A stretch of DNA of 64,000 nt from Hanleya hanleyi (Eukaryota > Mollusca > Polyplacophora > Lepidopleurida > Hanleyidae): contig JAVTVY010020515.1 of assembly GCA_036873755.1 (NCBI GenBank), positions 1 to 64,000 of the forward strand, read 5' to 3'. Below the pieces are notes generated by a model that ran no database searches, was not told where the DNA came from, and saw only the letters and a program-made list of their open reading frames with translations. This document shows positions 54,331 to 64,000 of this stretch, piece after piece (within the stretch, counting starts at the first letter, position 1; each line of letters opens with the position of its first letter). A program made the position numbers and the translations under genes.

Positions 54331-57196
54331 TGACCCCTAAGGCTATCTGTCGCGAGCTCCTAAATATCATTTATACATTTAGCATACTCGCCGTTGTTAC
54401 CGTCTGTCAGAATAAGCGGAAACTATTTTTCAATATCTTAGTATAATCTGTCCATTTTATCAAGTCCAATACCAGTTCACCCAATAAATATATAAGCGAA
54501 GTACTGCTAGAACCTTGTTCAGAGTTGTGACTGAATATCGAGAAGAATATAAATGAGAGGCAGCATACCATCTGTCCAATGAGATCCTGTGATTGCTACT
54601 TCCGGCTATCGATTTTGACCCAGTTAACCTATCAAATGACAGAAATGGCACTTCCGGTTTATCTCCTGGTCACACTGTGCAAGCTACCCATTTGAACAAT
54701 TGATCGTCAACGATATCGCCATGTGTGCCAGCACGCATGCCTCGTCGTCAAGACTACACACGCAAACGCTAGCTTTGCAACAGCCATTACTTCTTTCTTT
54801 CTAGTTACCGATTAGCTTTCATAGCCCTCTATTTTCCAATCAGATGAGACCATTCCATACGACACAGGTAGCAGTTGCACTTTGAATCACGCACCATTAA
54901 AACTACCAGATAAAAATTAAAGGGGTAATTAATTGAATATCAGAATCGCTGATAGCTATTAACAAGTTGTAACATTATAGCTGTATCCTGCAAAATCTGT
55001 TCAGTGGAGCCTACGGAAAACGATTTATCATTTATGTCATTAAATAAAAAGTTCAAGACCAAATGTATATTAATATAGCCTGGGTGGGGTGAGATCCTTC
55101 CTTCACTTAGATATTTTCGTTTTATCTGGGAGTAGGAAGCTAAAATTTACCAAAATAAATTTAAAAGAAAGACAAGTTGGCCGCACCGATGACATTGTTT
55201 TCTCAGGAGATATTTATCGACCGATTTTTGGTTTAAATTTTCGATTTTTTTATACGTGAAATTTTCGCTTAAAAAACTGCACGTTAAATTAGTAAATAGT
55301 TACCGGTTGTGAGATAGAATTGTTTTGCCCACTTTTGTGGCGACCACAGTTGAACTAAGACCTGTATTTATGGGGTTCCAGTGGCAATACAAGTCATACT
55401 GTTTTACTTCTCATCTCAGGGCACGTTAAACCCCGCATATATGTAACTATTCCAATCCAGTTAATATTTAAACTCCATAATACAACGGTGCATTGCATAG
55501 TACGGATCTGGCCAACTGCTGTAAAGTAGTGGCTCCATTTGTGTCTCAGCAAATCACTAGCCAGCGCGTGTTCAAAAGAGATCATGACATCTGATTCATC
55601 TGGTTCATCTTGATCTCCTTGTGCGGGATGCTCAAGATCGGCGTTTCCGGTCGTTATGTATATCCTAGGCACTAATGATCAGCTACACGCAAGACGCCAC
55701 GCAACTGAGTACAGGAAATTACTTAGTGGCTTCATATTTCACATGTCGAGCTAATTCTATCCCCTTGCATCTTCCATGGTAAGCTCATTTTGAAGGATGT
55801 TGGCTATTTAGGCTCACTTGCATATACGGTTTCTGACAATCCGAGGTTCGTTATCAGATTGCATGCTCCAGTGACGTGGCGGAGCAATGAAGCAAGTTCA
55901 ATGCCCCAACTTGAAGATCTCTTAACTGGCCCGCGACTTGCCATCATGCATTATGTTTTTACCTTATATAAATAAACTGGCCTGCGACTTGCCATCATAC
56001 ATTATGTTTTTACCTGATATAAATACATTCTTCTACGCTAAAATGACTTGTTTCTGTGATTTCCACATACATATTCTAACTCTAATTCTGACGTCGTTGA
56101 GCTGTACTCAGCGCTGATAATTCGTACCCCTTTTGGGGGAGAGCGAACACAACAACGTTGGAGATCGCATCCAATGCCTATCCGAGATCACAAAATCTAC
56201 TTGCATTGAATACTGTGAAGCTGTTTCGAATTTCCGACAGCTTTAAACATGTCATCCACACACCTGAATAATGTGTTCGGTTTTATCGGGAAGCGGAAAT
56301 TATTCTCGACTAACATGCTAAGATTGACACAATGTGAAGCCGGTAGATTATTTGTTTGAAAGCAGTTGATTAGTCGAGTCCCAGGTGGCCAACTACGGTT
56401 GGCGTTTGTCATCCCTTCCGATATACTTGTCCTCGGTAGATTTTACCAGAAAAGCGAAAATATTGGAATATCAGCGATGTACAATTTTTGCATATCATGG
56501 AGAATATTGTTCGGACTTTCCTCTGTCAGGTACGTGACACAAATCGTGGAGCACCTCCTTGTTTCTACTTGGATTAAGTAAATTCTTTCAGGTCAACAGA
56601 CAAATCCATCGACAACAAGAACTGAGTTCGATCTGTACAGCGGGATAGTCCAGGAATTTGATGCACCGCATATACAATGTCATTCTCAGGAATATGCTTT
56701 TTTTACAATTTCCAAAATGGTCTGAACAATAAAACTCGGTTCACTCACACCCTATAACTAAAGATGATAGAATTGTTTTTGTTTAAAGGAACAAGTGTTA
56801 CGGATGGCCGCGATTTTAGGTGAAGGCGGTGTGGAAGTTTAATTGCGAGTAAACCTTAATCCGAGATTTTCTTCTACACATGACATGAAATATGCAAAAA
56901 TCATTATCTGTTATGTAAATGTTTGATTTTGATATATATTCTGCGTCAGTGTGGAATGAAAGCGTTATTTTTGGAAAAAAGTAACAATGGTGATCTTTAG
57001 ACAATCATTGATTCGTGGTATTCCATGTTCCACCTTAGGAATATCTTATTACCATGAACGCCTCCGTGTGTTATTCGCGAAGTTTCGTAGCCGAAAAATC
57101 GGAAAATTGTCCGAATAAAATAAAATGCTTCCATTTGCACTACATGTAGATCCATTCGATGAATAACTGTACACTATCCAGCGACTCCGAAATTTG
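54331..57196. other. unassigned spacer, small duplication, one odd ORF
   Basis: No gene can be supported. A 51-base tandem duplication lies at 55924-56028 (gacttgccatcat, attatgtttttacct). The 92-codon minus ORF 55394-55672 has an acidic patch (HPAQGDQDEPDESDVM) but no known domain; it could be a host exon. 56223-56380 resembles 36635-36790. A tatagcctgggtggggtg stretch at 55075 recalls the CTGGCCTGGG ends but has no partner. Confidence 0.4.
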
Positions 57197-57575
57197 AAAG
57201 AGAGAGAGAGAGAGGATTAAAGTTTAACGTCGCGTTCACCAATATTTCAGCTATAGATAGTTTTTCCAACACATTAAACCATACACACATTAAAACTTAT
57301 ACATGAACATGAAATCGATTTCTCTCAAATAACCTAAGTAACCTTCTTTCACTCGACTAAAAAGATCTTTTAAAGTAGCTGCTCGATAAAAATAATCTCT
57401 TACAATCTTCAAATCTATACAGTCGATAAGAATATGTTTCACTGGACAATCGGAGGAGCTGCGATCGTGGGTTTTGTTCAAGAAAATCCACCAGCATACC
57501 ACTCTGATGAACAAGTGCATTAATTCTTTATCGTGCACTAAACGTTGTCCGAACACCGCAAGATATTGTTTCATA
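57197..57575 (-). mobile_element. LINE-B copy 2, 3' terminal fragment
   Basis: The minus ORF 57574-57290 reads HDRSSSDCPVKHILIDCIDL, FYRAATLKDLFSRVKEGYLG and YLREIDFMFMY, matching the decayed C-terminus of LINE-B at 44600-44780. It ends in the same tail (ctatagctgaaatattggtg, acgcgacgttaaac, then CT-repeat) at 57258-57197. It is a typical 5'-truncated insertion. Confidence 0.75.
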
Positions 57576-58080
57576 GATTACTGAAATGTACGTTCATCGC
57601 AGAAGATGAACTTGAACCCCCCCCCAACACATTTTGGACGAACATCCGACATCAAAACATCTTCAACCAATGATCATCGACGGAATATGTTTTTGCCGAG
57701 CCCACACGGTACAAAGACATGTTGAACGAATTCTACATGGCCATTTAACATGAGAAAAAATTTCTCTTAAAACTATTTACTCTCTAAACATTCGGCCTCA
57801 GGGGCGGCTTTCGCATATTGTCAGCAACATGCACTGTGATTCCACTGAATAGGAAATTATAAAGAGATGACTGAAAGCAGTCGGTGTAATTTCTCTGTTG
57901 TTTTTTTTTATTTATTTTTTTTTAAATTTTGTTTTTATTCATTTTTGTGTCACAGACGTGTGCCAACAAACATGTACATGCAGATGGTCACATATTTGCA
58001 CATCCATTTACAAAACTATAGATACACACACATCAAAATATATACAGACGTTTAGGAAGTAATCTCTTGCTCATTATAGA
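57576..58080. other. T-rich non-coding, probable LINE-C 3' flank
   Basis: Contains a long T-rich run (57900-57950) on the + strand that would be a 3' A-rich tail for the minus-strand LINE-C next to it. No gene. Confidence 0.4.
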
Positions 58081-59909
58081 CCTTATGGTACCTAATTCTA
58101 GCCTGAAGCTCACACGAGTAATCTACTGCTGCTGACTATTAAAATGTTTGTTAAAAAGTATCCATTTTCTATTAAATTTATCCAATGTATTTTCCATATT
58201 TGCTATATATTTCTCGGTACTATAGTGTTTCTGAATGATCTGCAATAACGCCTTTTTGTGTACTTTAGGTTTGTGCAATTTTGAATTATATATATAATTT
58301 TTAGTAAGCAGCATCAGATTATTCATGACTTCTTGTCCTTTACCCCAACGAAGTACAATTCGATCAGCAGTTATAGACCCTCTGAAATTTCTACTTCTTT
58401 GCACCACTTTTCTAAATCGGTCCACAGCTTTTTGATAGTTTCACATTCTATAAATATATGTTCTATTGTTTCTACAAAGGCTTTACAAACTTCACAAATA
58501 TTCCACCTCGACAGCTCTTTTTTCAAATCGTTCATTTTAGACAGATAGTTGACTTTCCAGATATTATGAAAGTCAACAGAACTAAGTTGTATTCCTAGAA
58601 CTGTAAATTTCCGTCTCCCAAGCTAGCTTTATATCTTGGCATAGTTTTGTATCCAGACTACCCAAGGATCCAATCCACATGGCAACTGTTTTTTCCATAT
58701 TAATTTTCAATCCGGAGTATTTATAAAATTCTTCTATGCATATGAGAGCTTCCCCGAGTGAATTCTCCGAACCGTCAAGTATTAGCTGAGTATCATCTGC
58801 GTACTGGCAAATTTTGTATTCTATGTCGCTCAGTACCATTCCTTTAATCTTTTCGCTGTCTCTAATTTTTTTACCTAAAATTTCCGCGCATAGTAAAAAC
58901 AAATATGGAGATATAGGATCGCCCTGTCTACAACATCTATTTATATCAAAAATAGACGAAAGGTGTCCATTTTGAACAATACAGCCTTGTATATTTTTGT
59001 AAAGTAGTTTTAGCCAATGCTGGATAGACTCACCGAATTTAAAAGTTTCAATAACTTCTTCTATAAAATCCCAGGATACCGAATCAAAAGCTTTTTCAAA
59101 ATCTATAGATAATAATAATCCTGGTATCTGTAAGTTTTTAGTCTCAAATAAAACGTCATATAAAAGTCTAATATTTTCTCCGATGCATCTGCCTGGTATG
59201 AACCCCTTCTGGTCCTCATGTATAAGTTTACTTAGGGTAGTTTTCAATCTATTAGCGATGCAGGAAGAGACAAGTTTATATCCTATATTAAGTAATGAAA
59301 TTGGACGCCAGTTTTTCAGCAGGTTTCTTGGCTTGTTTGGTTTTGGCAAGCATGTGATAACACCTTGCCTTTGGGTTATTGGTAGCTTCCCTTTATCAAA
59401 ACTAGCGTTAGCTGATCTTAAAACGAAACCGCCTATTTTCCTCCAAAACATTTTATAAAACTCGACCGGATAACCATCTAAACCTGGACTTTTATCATTT
59501 TTTGTTGTCGTTAGAGCGTGTGTAAGTTCTTCGTATGTAATGTAACCTTCAAGCTTTTCTGCCTTCCTGTCTGACAAAGTGGTCACATTAGCCCTTGACA
59601 AATAATCTCGAATGCTAATAATGTTTCTGTTCTTCAAGTATGTCTTTCGTATTGTATACGGAATCACCCGTTGATGTGGTTAAGTTTGTCATTAGTTTAT
59701 TAGTATAATTTCTTTTTTCCATTCTCAAAGAGTATTTAGTTGGTTTTTCACCTTCGTTAATCCGCTGAGCCTTTGTTCTTGCAATTATCCCCTGTATTGT
59801 TTTATTTCTGATCTCTTTTAAGTCTTTTTTTGCCTGCGCTAGTTCATTTAATTTAATATCTGGGATGTTTCTAAAGTTTGCATTCACTTCTTCTTCAAGC
59901 ACTGTAATC
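58081..59909 (-). mobile_element. LINE-C copy B, L1/Tx1-like retrotransposon fragment
   Basis: Begins at 59909 within the linker before RT (ITVLEEEVNANFRNI), runs through RT and ends in a C-terminal part with CEVC ... H....C zinc residues (about 58500-58440) and RNFRGSITADRIVLRW. An internal deletion joins ELSRW to NICEVC near 58505, removing the NLTLLGKITVIK block kept by copy A. About 40 bases are also missing before SIRDYL (near 59620), shifting the frame. Confidence 0.75.
58582..59667 (-). pseudogene. L1/Tx1-like reverse transcriptase (LINE-C copy B)
   Basis: A 361-codon open frame with the whole RT core: KSPGLDGYPVEFYK (motif 0/1), NWRPISLLNIGYKLVS, QKGFIPGRCIGENI (2a), LLLSIDFEKAFDSVSW (motif A, Asp), CRQGDPISPYLFLLCAE (motif B), YKICQYADDTQLILDG (motif C, YADD) and YSGLKINMEKT (motif D). 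The NWRPISLLN and GDPISPYLF forms point to the L1/Tx1 group and not jockey. The catalytic aspartates are intact. The frame is broken upstream by the short deletion and downstream near 58590, so a complete protein is not made. It is the best-preserved polymerase domain in the window. Confidence 0.9.
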
Positions 59910-62760
59910 GGGGCCAAGGTTACATATGTTTTCATAATACTTTCCACCGAGAAGACTTTGCCACTTTCCTTTCTGTAGTATTAATTTTTTTATCCATGAG
60001 GTTTTTAATGCCTGTACAAAATTTTTCAAGTTAACCATTCTCAGTCCTCCATATTTATAGTCTTGTGTTATTACGTCTCTTTTTATTCGATCGCTACCTT
60101 CATTCCAAATAAATTTAAACAGGTTAGTATTCAGTTCTTTCATAGTGTTTTCTGGTGGGTTTGGCAGGGCAAGGAAGAGCTGCACAAGCTTTGACAGTGC
60201 TGTAGATTTGATGACCGTTATCTTTCCCAGTAGCGTAAGGTTACGAAGTTTCCACCTCGACAGCTCTTTTTCTCAAATCGTTCATTTTAGACAGATAGTT
60301 GACTTTCCAGATATTATGAAAGTCAACAGAACTAAGTTGTATTCCTAGAACTGTAAATTTCCGTCTCCCAAGCTAGCTTTATATCTTGGCATAGTTTTGT
60401 TTCCAGACTAGCCAAGGATCCAATCCACATGGCAACTGTTTTTTTCTATATTAATTTTCAATCCGGAGTATTTATAAAATTCTTCTATGCATATGAGAGC
60501 TTCCCCGAGTGATTTCTCCGAACCGTCAAGGATTAGCTGAGTATCATCTGCGTACTGGCAAATTTTGTATTCCTTGTCGCTCAGTACGATTCCTTTAATC
60601 TTCTCGCTGTCTCTAATTTTTCTACCTAAAATCTCCGCGCATAGTAAAAACAAATATGGAGATATAGGATCGCCCTGTCTACAACCTCTATTTATATCAA
60701 AAAAGGACGAAAGGTATCCATTTTAAACAATACAGCTTTGTATATTTTTGTAAAGTAGTTTTAGCCAATGCTGGATAGACTCACCGAATTTAAAAGTTTC
60801 AATAACTTCTTCTATGAAATACCAGGATATCGAATCAAAAGCTTTTTCAAAATCTATAGATAATAATAATCCTGGTATCTGTAAGTTTTTAGTCTCAAAT
60901 AAAACGTCATATAAAAGTCTAATATTTTCTCCGATGCATCTGCCTGGTATGAACCCCTTTTGGTCCTCATGGATAAGTTTATTTAGGGTAGTTTTCAATC
61001 TATTAGCGATGCAGGAAGAGACAAGTTTATATCCTACATTAAGTAGTGAAATTGGACGCCAGTTTTTCAGCAGGTCTCTTGGCTTGTTTGGTTTTGGCAA
61101 GCATGTGATAAAACCTTGCCTTTGGGTTATTGGTAGCTCTCCTTTATCAAACTAGCGTTAGCTGATCTTAAAACAAAACCGCCTATTTTCCTCCAAAACA
61201 TTTGATAAAACTCGACCGGATAACCATCTAAACCTGGACTTTTTATCATTTTTTGTTGTCAATAGAACGTGTGTAAGTTCTTCGTATGTAATGTAACCTT
61301 CAAGCTTTTCTGCCTTCCTGTCTGACAAAGTGGTCACATTAGCCCTTGACAAATAATCTCGAATGCTATCATTTCCTTCTGTCTTTTTTCCTGTATACAG
61401 TTCGCTATAATAATGTTTCTGTTCTTCAAGTATGTCTTTCGTATTATATACGGAATCACCCGTTGATGTGGTTAAGTTTGTCATTAGTTTATTAGTATAA
61501 TTTCTTTTTTCTATTCTCAAAGAGTATTTAGTTGGTTTTTCACCTTCGTTAATCCGCTGAGCCTTTGTTCTTGCAGTTATCCCCTGTATTGTTTTATTTC
61601 CGATCTCTTTTAACCCTATCTGGCCTGGGGGGGTCATTATGGCCCCCCTACCAAACTTTCTGCGCTATCTCCGGAATGACGAAAAATGGATTGCTGATAC
61701 TCCGGGACTTTATAGTTTATCATATTGGGGTCATTTTGAGCCCATTTGCATAACCCCCCGAGCAGAGGATCATGGGTAAATTCAAGATGGCGGCCACGTG
61801 GTGTACCAGAAAAATGATGCTTTTATCATATTTATTCAAAATTTCTGCTTTTCCGCGATGAAAATTGGGCAAAAACTATTTTATTTCACATCACAATAAT
61901 ATTTACTAATTTATCATGCAGTTTTTGCGGAGAAATTGCATAAATAAAAAATTCGGAAAATCTGACCGAAAAATCGACCAAAAAATGCCGTTTTTGAAAA
62001 TTACGTCAGTGTGACGTCATCAAAGCGGCCATCTTGGATTTTTTTACATTTTCTGGTAGAGCTCGACCCAGGGGTATAGTGTGGTAAGTTTCAACCCCTA
62101 GCTCAAGGGATAAGAAAAATATTTAGGGGGGCCATTTAGGCCCTCCCCCAGGCCTGGACAGGTCCCAAAAAGCCCAGGCCAGATAGGGTTAAGTCTTTTT
62201 TTGCCTGCGCTAGTTCATTTAATTTAATATCTGGGATGTTTCTAAAGTTTGCATTCACTTCTTCTTCAAGCACTGTAATTTTTCTCTCTAGATCTTTTTT
62301 CGCTTGAGTCTCTCTCTTTTTTTTCATTGACGAGTATTTTATTGTTTCCCCCCGAATTTTCATTAGTGAAGTGTCTAGGAAAAGTTGGTCATTTATGCAT
62401 AACTGTACTTCCAGCGGCGGTATTTCTGGCAGTTTGTCTCGGTTATATGGGCTTTGAGCATATTCTTCTACGGTATCATCAATTAATGAGTTTACTACTT
62501 TCACATTTTATATGTCTTTCAGCAATGAACAGTTTAGTTTCCAGTATCCACGTCCTGATCGCGGAATGATCAGTTTTGTACCCTGGAAGGATTTCTGCTT
62601 TTATTGTTAAATTAAAAATGTCTTTGCTTGTGAGAAAAAAGTCTAATCGTGCTTGTTTTCTGGGATTTTTTCCCCCAAGTGTACCTTCTAGTATTTTCGT
62701 GGGTTATTCTCCAACTGTCTGTATATTCTTTTTCTTCAATTATGGCTGTTGTTGCTGTTG
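59910..62760 (-). mobile_element. LINE-C copy A, L1/Tx1-like, with MITE insertion
   Basis: From right to left: end of an APE-type endonuclease (ENTRRYTWGKKSQKTSTI, KTDHSAIRTWIL-like residues with the D-H pair, 62720-62510), linker ORF 62504-62192, MITE, linker 61609-61160, RT in pieces (61100-60723 and 60653-60408, with ICQYADDTQLILDG), then NLTLLGKITVIKSTAL, TNLFKFIWNEGSDRIKRDV and YGGLRMVNLKNFVQAL (60240-59925). It stops at CNLGP, fused to copy B at 59909/59910. Stop codons (e.g. after IQSCIV) and frameshifts inactivate it. Confidence 0.8.
61614..62188. mobile_element. piggyBac-like MITE (575 bp)
   Basis: Perfect 16-base terminal inverted repeats CCCTATCTGGCCTGGG (61614-61629) and CCCAGGCCAGATAGGG (62173-62188), flanked on both sides by TTAA (61610-61613 and 62189-62192). 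TTAA duplication and a CCCT start are typical of piggyBac-type elements. LINE-C copy B at about 59816-59822 shows the uninterrupted site (cttttaagtc), which proves the insertion. No ORF. Interior has tgacgtcatcaaagcggcc and caagatggcggcc. Confidence 0.92.
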
Positions 62761-64000
62761 TTGTTTTTGGACCAGGCGAGGAGTTATCAGATGTATAGCT
62801 GTCATTCAATCAATCAGAGATGACGAGTTACCACAAGATGTCCAATGTATTCTTTGTATGTCAATGATCGGAAGTACTTTGTATCATGAAGTAACTTTGA
62901 ACGTAAGACAAGAGCCCAGCACATGTATTACTTGGTTTATATGGTGTTTATCGTAAACACGCTATGGAATATTCCCATAGCACATTTCCAAAATAATATT
63001 GTATTAGTCTTTGAAATGCAGAGATGAGATTGTAACCCAATCCTCAAAATGATGGTTTCTTCTCTAAACTTGCCGTAGGATACGGCATTAGAATATGTCA
63101 CAGCTTTCCTGCGTTACAGCGCTGCCTAACCTCGAAGGCCATATTTTGATAGACAGGGAGAGATATTACGTGAAGCACAATACGACCTTAACGAGCTTCG
63201 TTAGCCTTCCCTTATTCACCAAGTGAACAGCATGCTTTCTAAAAATTCACCCTGTTGTGTATATTCAGAGCAATCTAGATGCCCTGCATTTTATTAATAG
63301 CTGAGACTCAGTCTTCTATCGACGAAATTTCCTTTCGCAATCCACGTCTGTTGTCGACATCTATCACTGACATGAGATGGACTACATGTTACTCATAACC
63401 AGGAATCTGATATGGTTAATTAAGTTTATCAGTTAAGGACATTGTTTAATGGACTGACCCAGGCTCCATCTGATAATCCATAAAAAAAATAGGGAATAGC
63501 CCTCGTTTTCCAGCATATTCACGAAAAAATCATATTAATAGTATTTAACTTTTTCTTATATTCTAAATGTTTGAAGATAATCACAATGTCTATCAAAATT
63601 CATCAAATTGCTGCGCAAATTTCTCGGCTAGAAGACTTTTGAAGAAAATGCCCATCTCTTAGCCTAGGAAAGGGAGATAACCTAATGGGGGAAAACAGGC
63701 AAAATCATGGAAAATGGACGCCAAAGCCCAAAAACCAGCAGCGGACTACCTTAAGAGAAAATCGCGTTGGTCCAAATCTAGTAGATTTTTGTCACAGATT
63801 GAAACCTGAAATACACGATCGTATATTATTTTGTCATCCTTGGTATTCTGACCCCACCAGAAACTTTGTGCATCGACTAAATTATCTCTCTACATAGAAG
63901 AGTTTCAATTTCATTGGCTTTGCATTGTAAGCCAAGTCATCCATATTAGCCAGACATCGATGCTTCAATCTATACAAAAATACTATCGCGTGTTATACAG
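62761..64000. other. unassigned right end
   Basis: A ttgctgttgttg stretch borders LINE-C at 62745-62765. Beyond it no gene, RNA or element could be supported. ORFs 62576-62956 and 63685-63897 have no motifs; the first overlaps LINE-C in antisense. Confidence 0.4.

Noticed and set aside
55075..55340. Another CTGGCCTGGG-type MITE
   Set aside because: Only one possible end (tatagcctgggtgggg) is seen, with no inverted partner.
62576..62956. 126-codon plus ORF with a Cys-rich run
   Set aside because: It is antisense to the LINE-C endonuclease end. The Cys run comes from a tgttgttgctgt repeat.

Overview
This 64 kb window looks like an intergenic or intronic stretch of an animal genome, most likely a marine mollusc and possibly a gastropod. 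Base composition is AT-rich, reading frames are broken and intron-era in character, and nearly every recognisable coding segment belongs to a transposable element. No rRNA, tRNA, CRISPR array or clear host gene was found. The gastropod guess rests on a short-interspersed-element tail (cgcattcagcaatatttc on one strand) that resembles, from memory, a very abundant abalone repeat. It is an inference, not a database result.

Region 1, 0.8-11.5 kb: two head-to-tail copies of jockey-like LINEs on the + strand. Both have the order RT/RNase H, then a tandem array of about 130 bp units, then a 3' region, then a terminal hairpin. The first copy also carries an intact 192-codon SGNH-hydrolase-like ORF (7032-7610) between its array and its 3' end. 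It is split by a 3.6 kb insertion (1538-5131) of a Helentron-like non-autonomous element, called HINE-1 here.

Region 2, 12.0-14.1 kb: a 112 bp satellite with an A-A-B higher-order pattern and a CRE-type palindrome (TGACGTCA) at most unit junctions. Region 3, 16.4-19.3 kb: a second HINE-1 in the opposite orientation, followed by a compact palindromic array of ACTCAA/TTGAGT words (19405-19650).

Region 4, 22-36 kb: mostly unassigned DNA with fragments of one reverse-transcriptase family on both strands, a DIRS-like RT fragment (24.8-25.35 kb), SINE-like tails and small duplications. Region 5, 37-44.3 kb: two more Helentron-like families (HINE-3 at 37.2-38.5 kb; four HINE-2 copies at 39.2-44.3 kb, some nested).

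Region 6, 44.5-51 kb: a nearly complete but decayed minus-strand jockey-like LINE (LINE-B: ORF1 with zinc knuckle, APE endonuclease, RT, RNase H) broken by two antisense insertions of the RT-family 3' fragment; a third copy lies inside a 1.5 kb inverted-repeat element (51.2-52.7 kb). Region 7, 52.7-58 kb: little recognisable apart from two inverted CCCGG/TCGAGA-rich blocks and a 3' fragment of LINE-B. Region 8, 58-62.8 kb: two tandem minus-strand L1/Tx1-type LINE copies, one carrying a piggyBac-like MITE whose empty site is preserved in the other copy.

The genes do not form a pathway. The window is best read as a record of nested insertions. The most unusual items are the SGNH ORF placed downstream of a jockey-type RT, the shared architecture of three unrelated Helentron-like families, the LINE-B tail shared with SINE-like pieces, and the CRE-bearing trimeric satellite.
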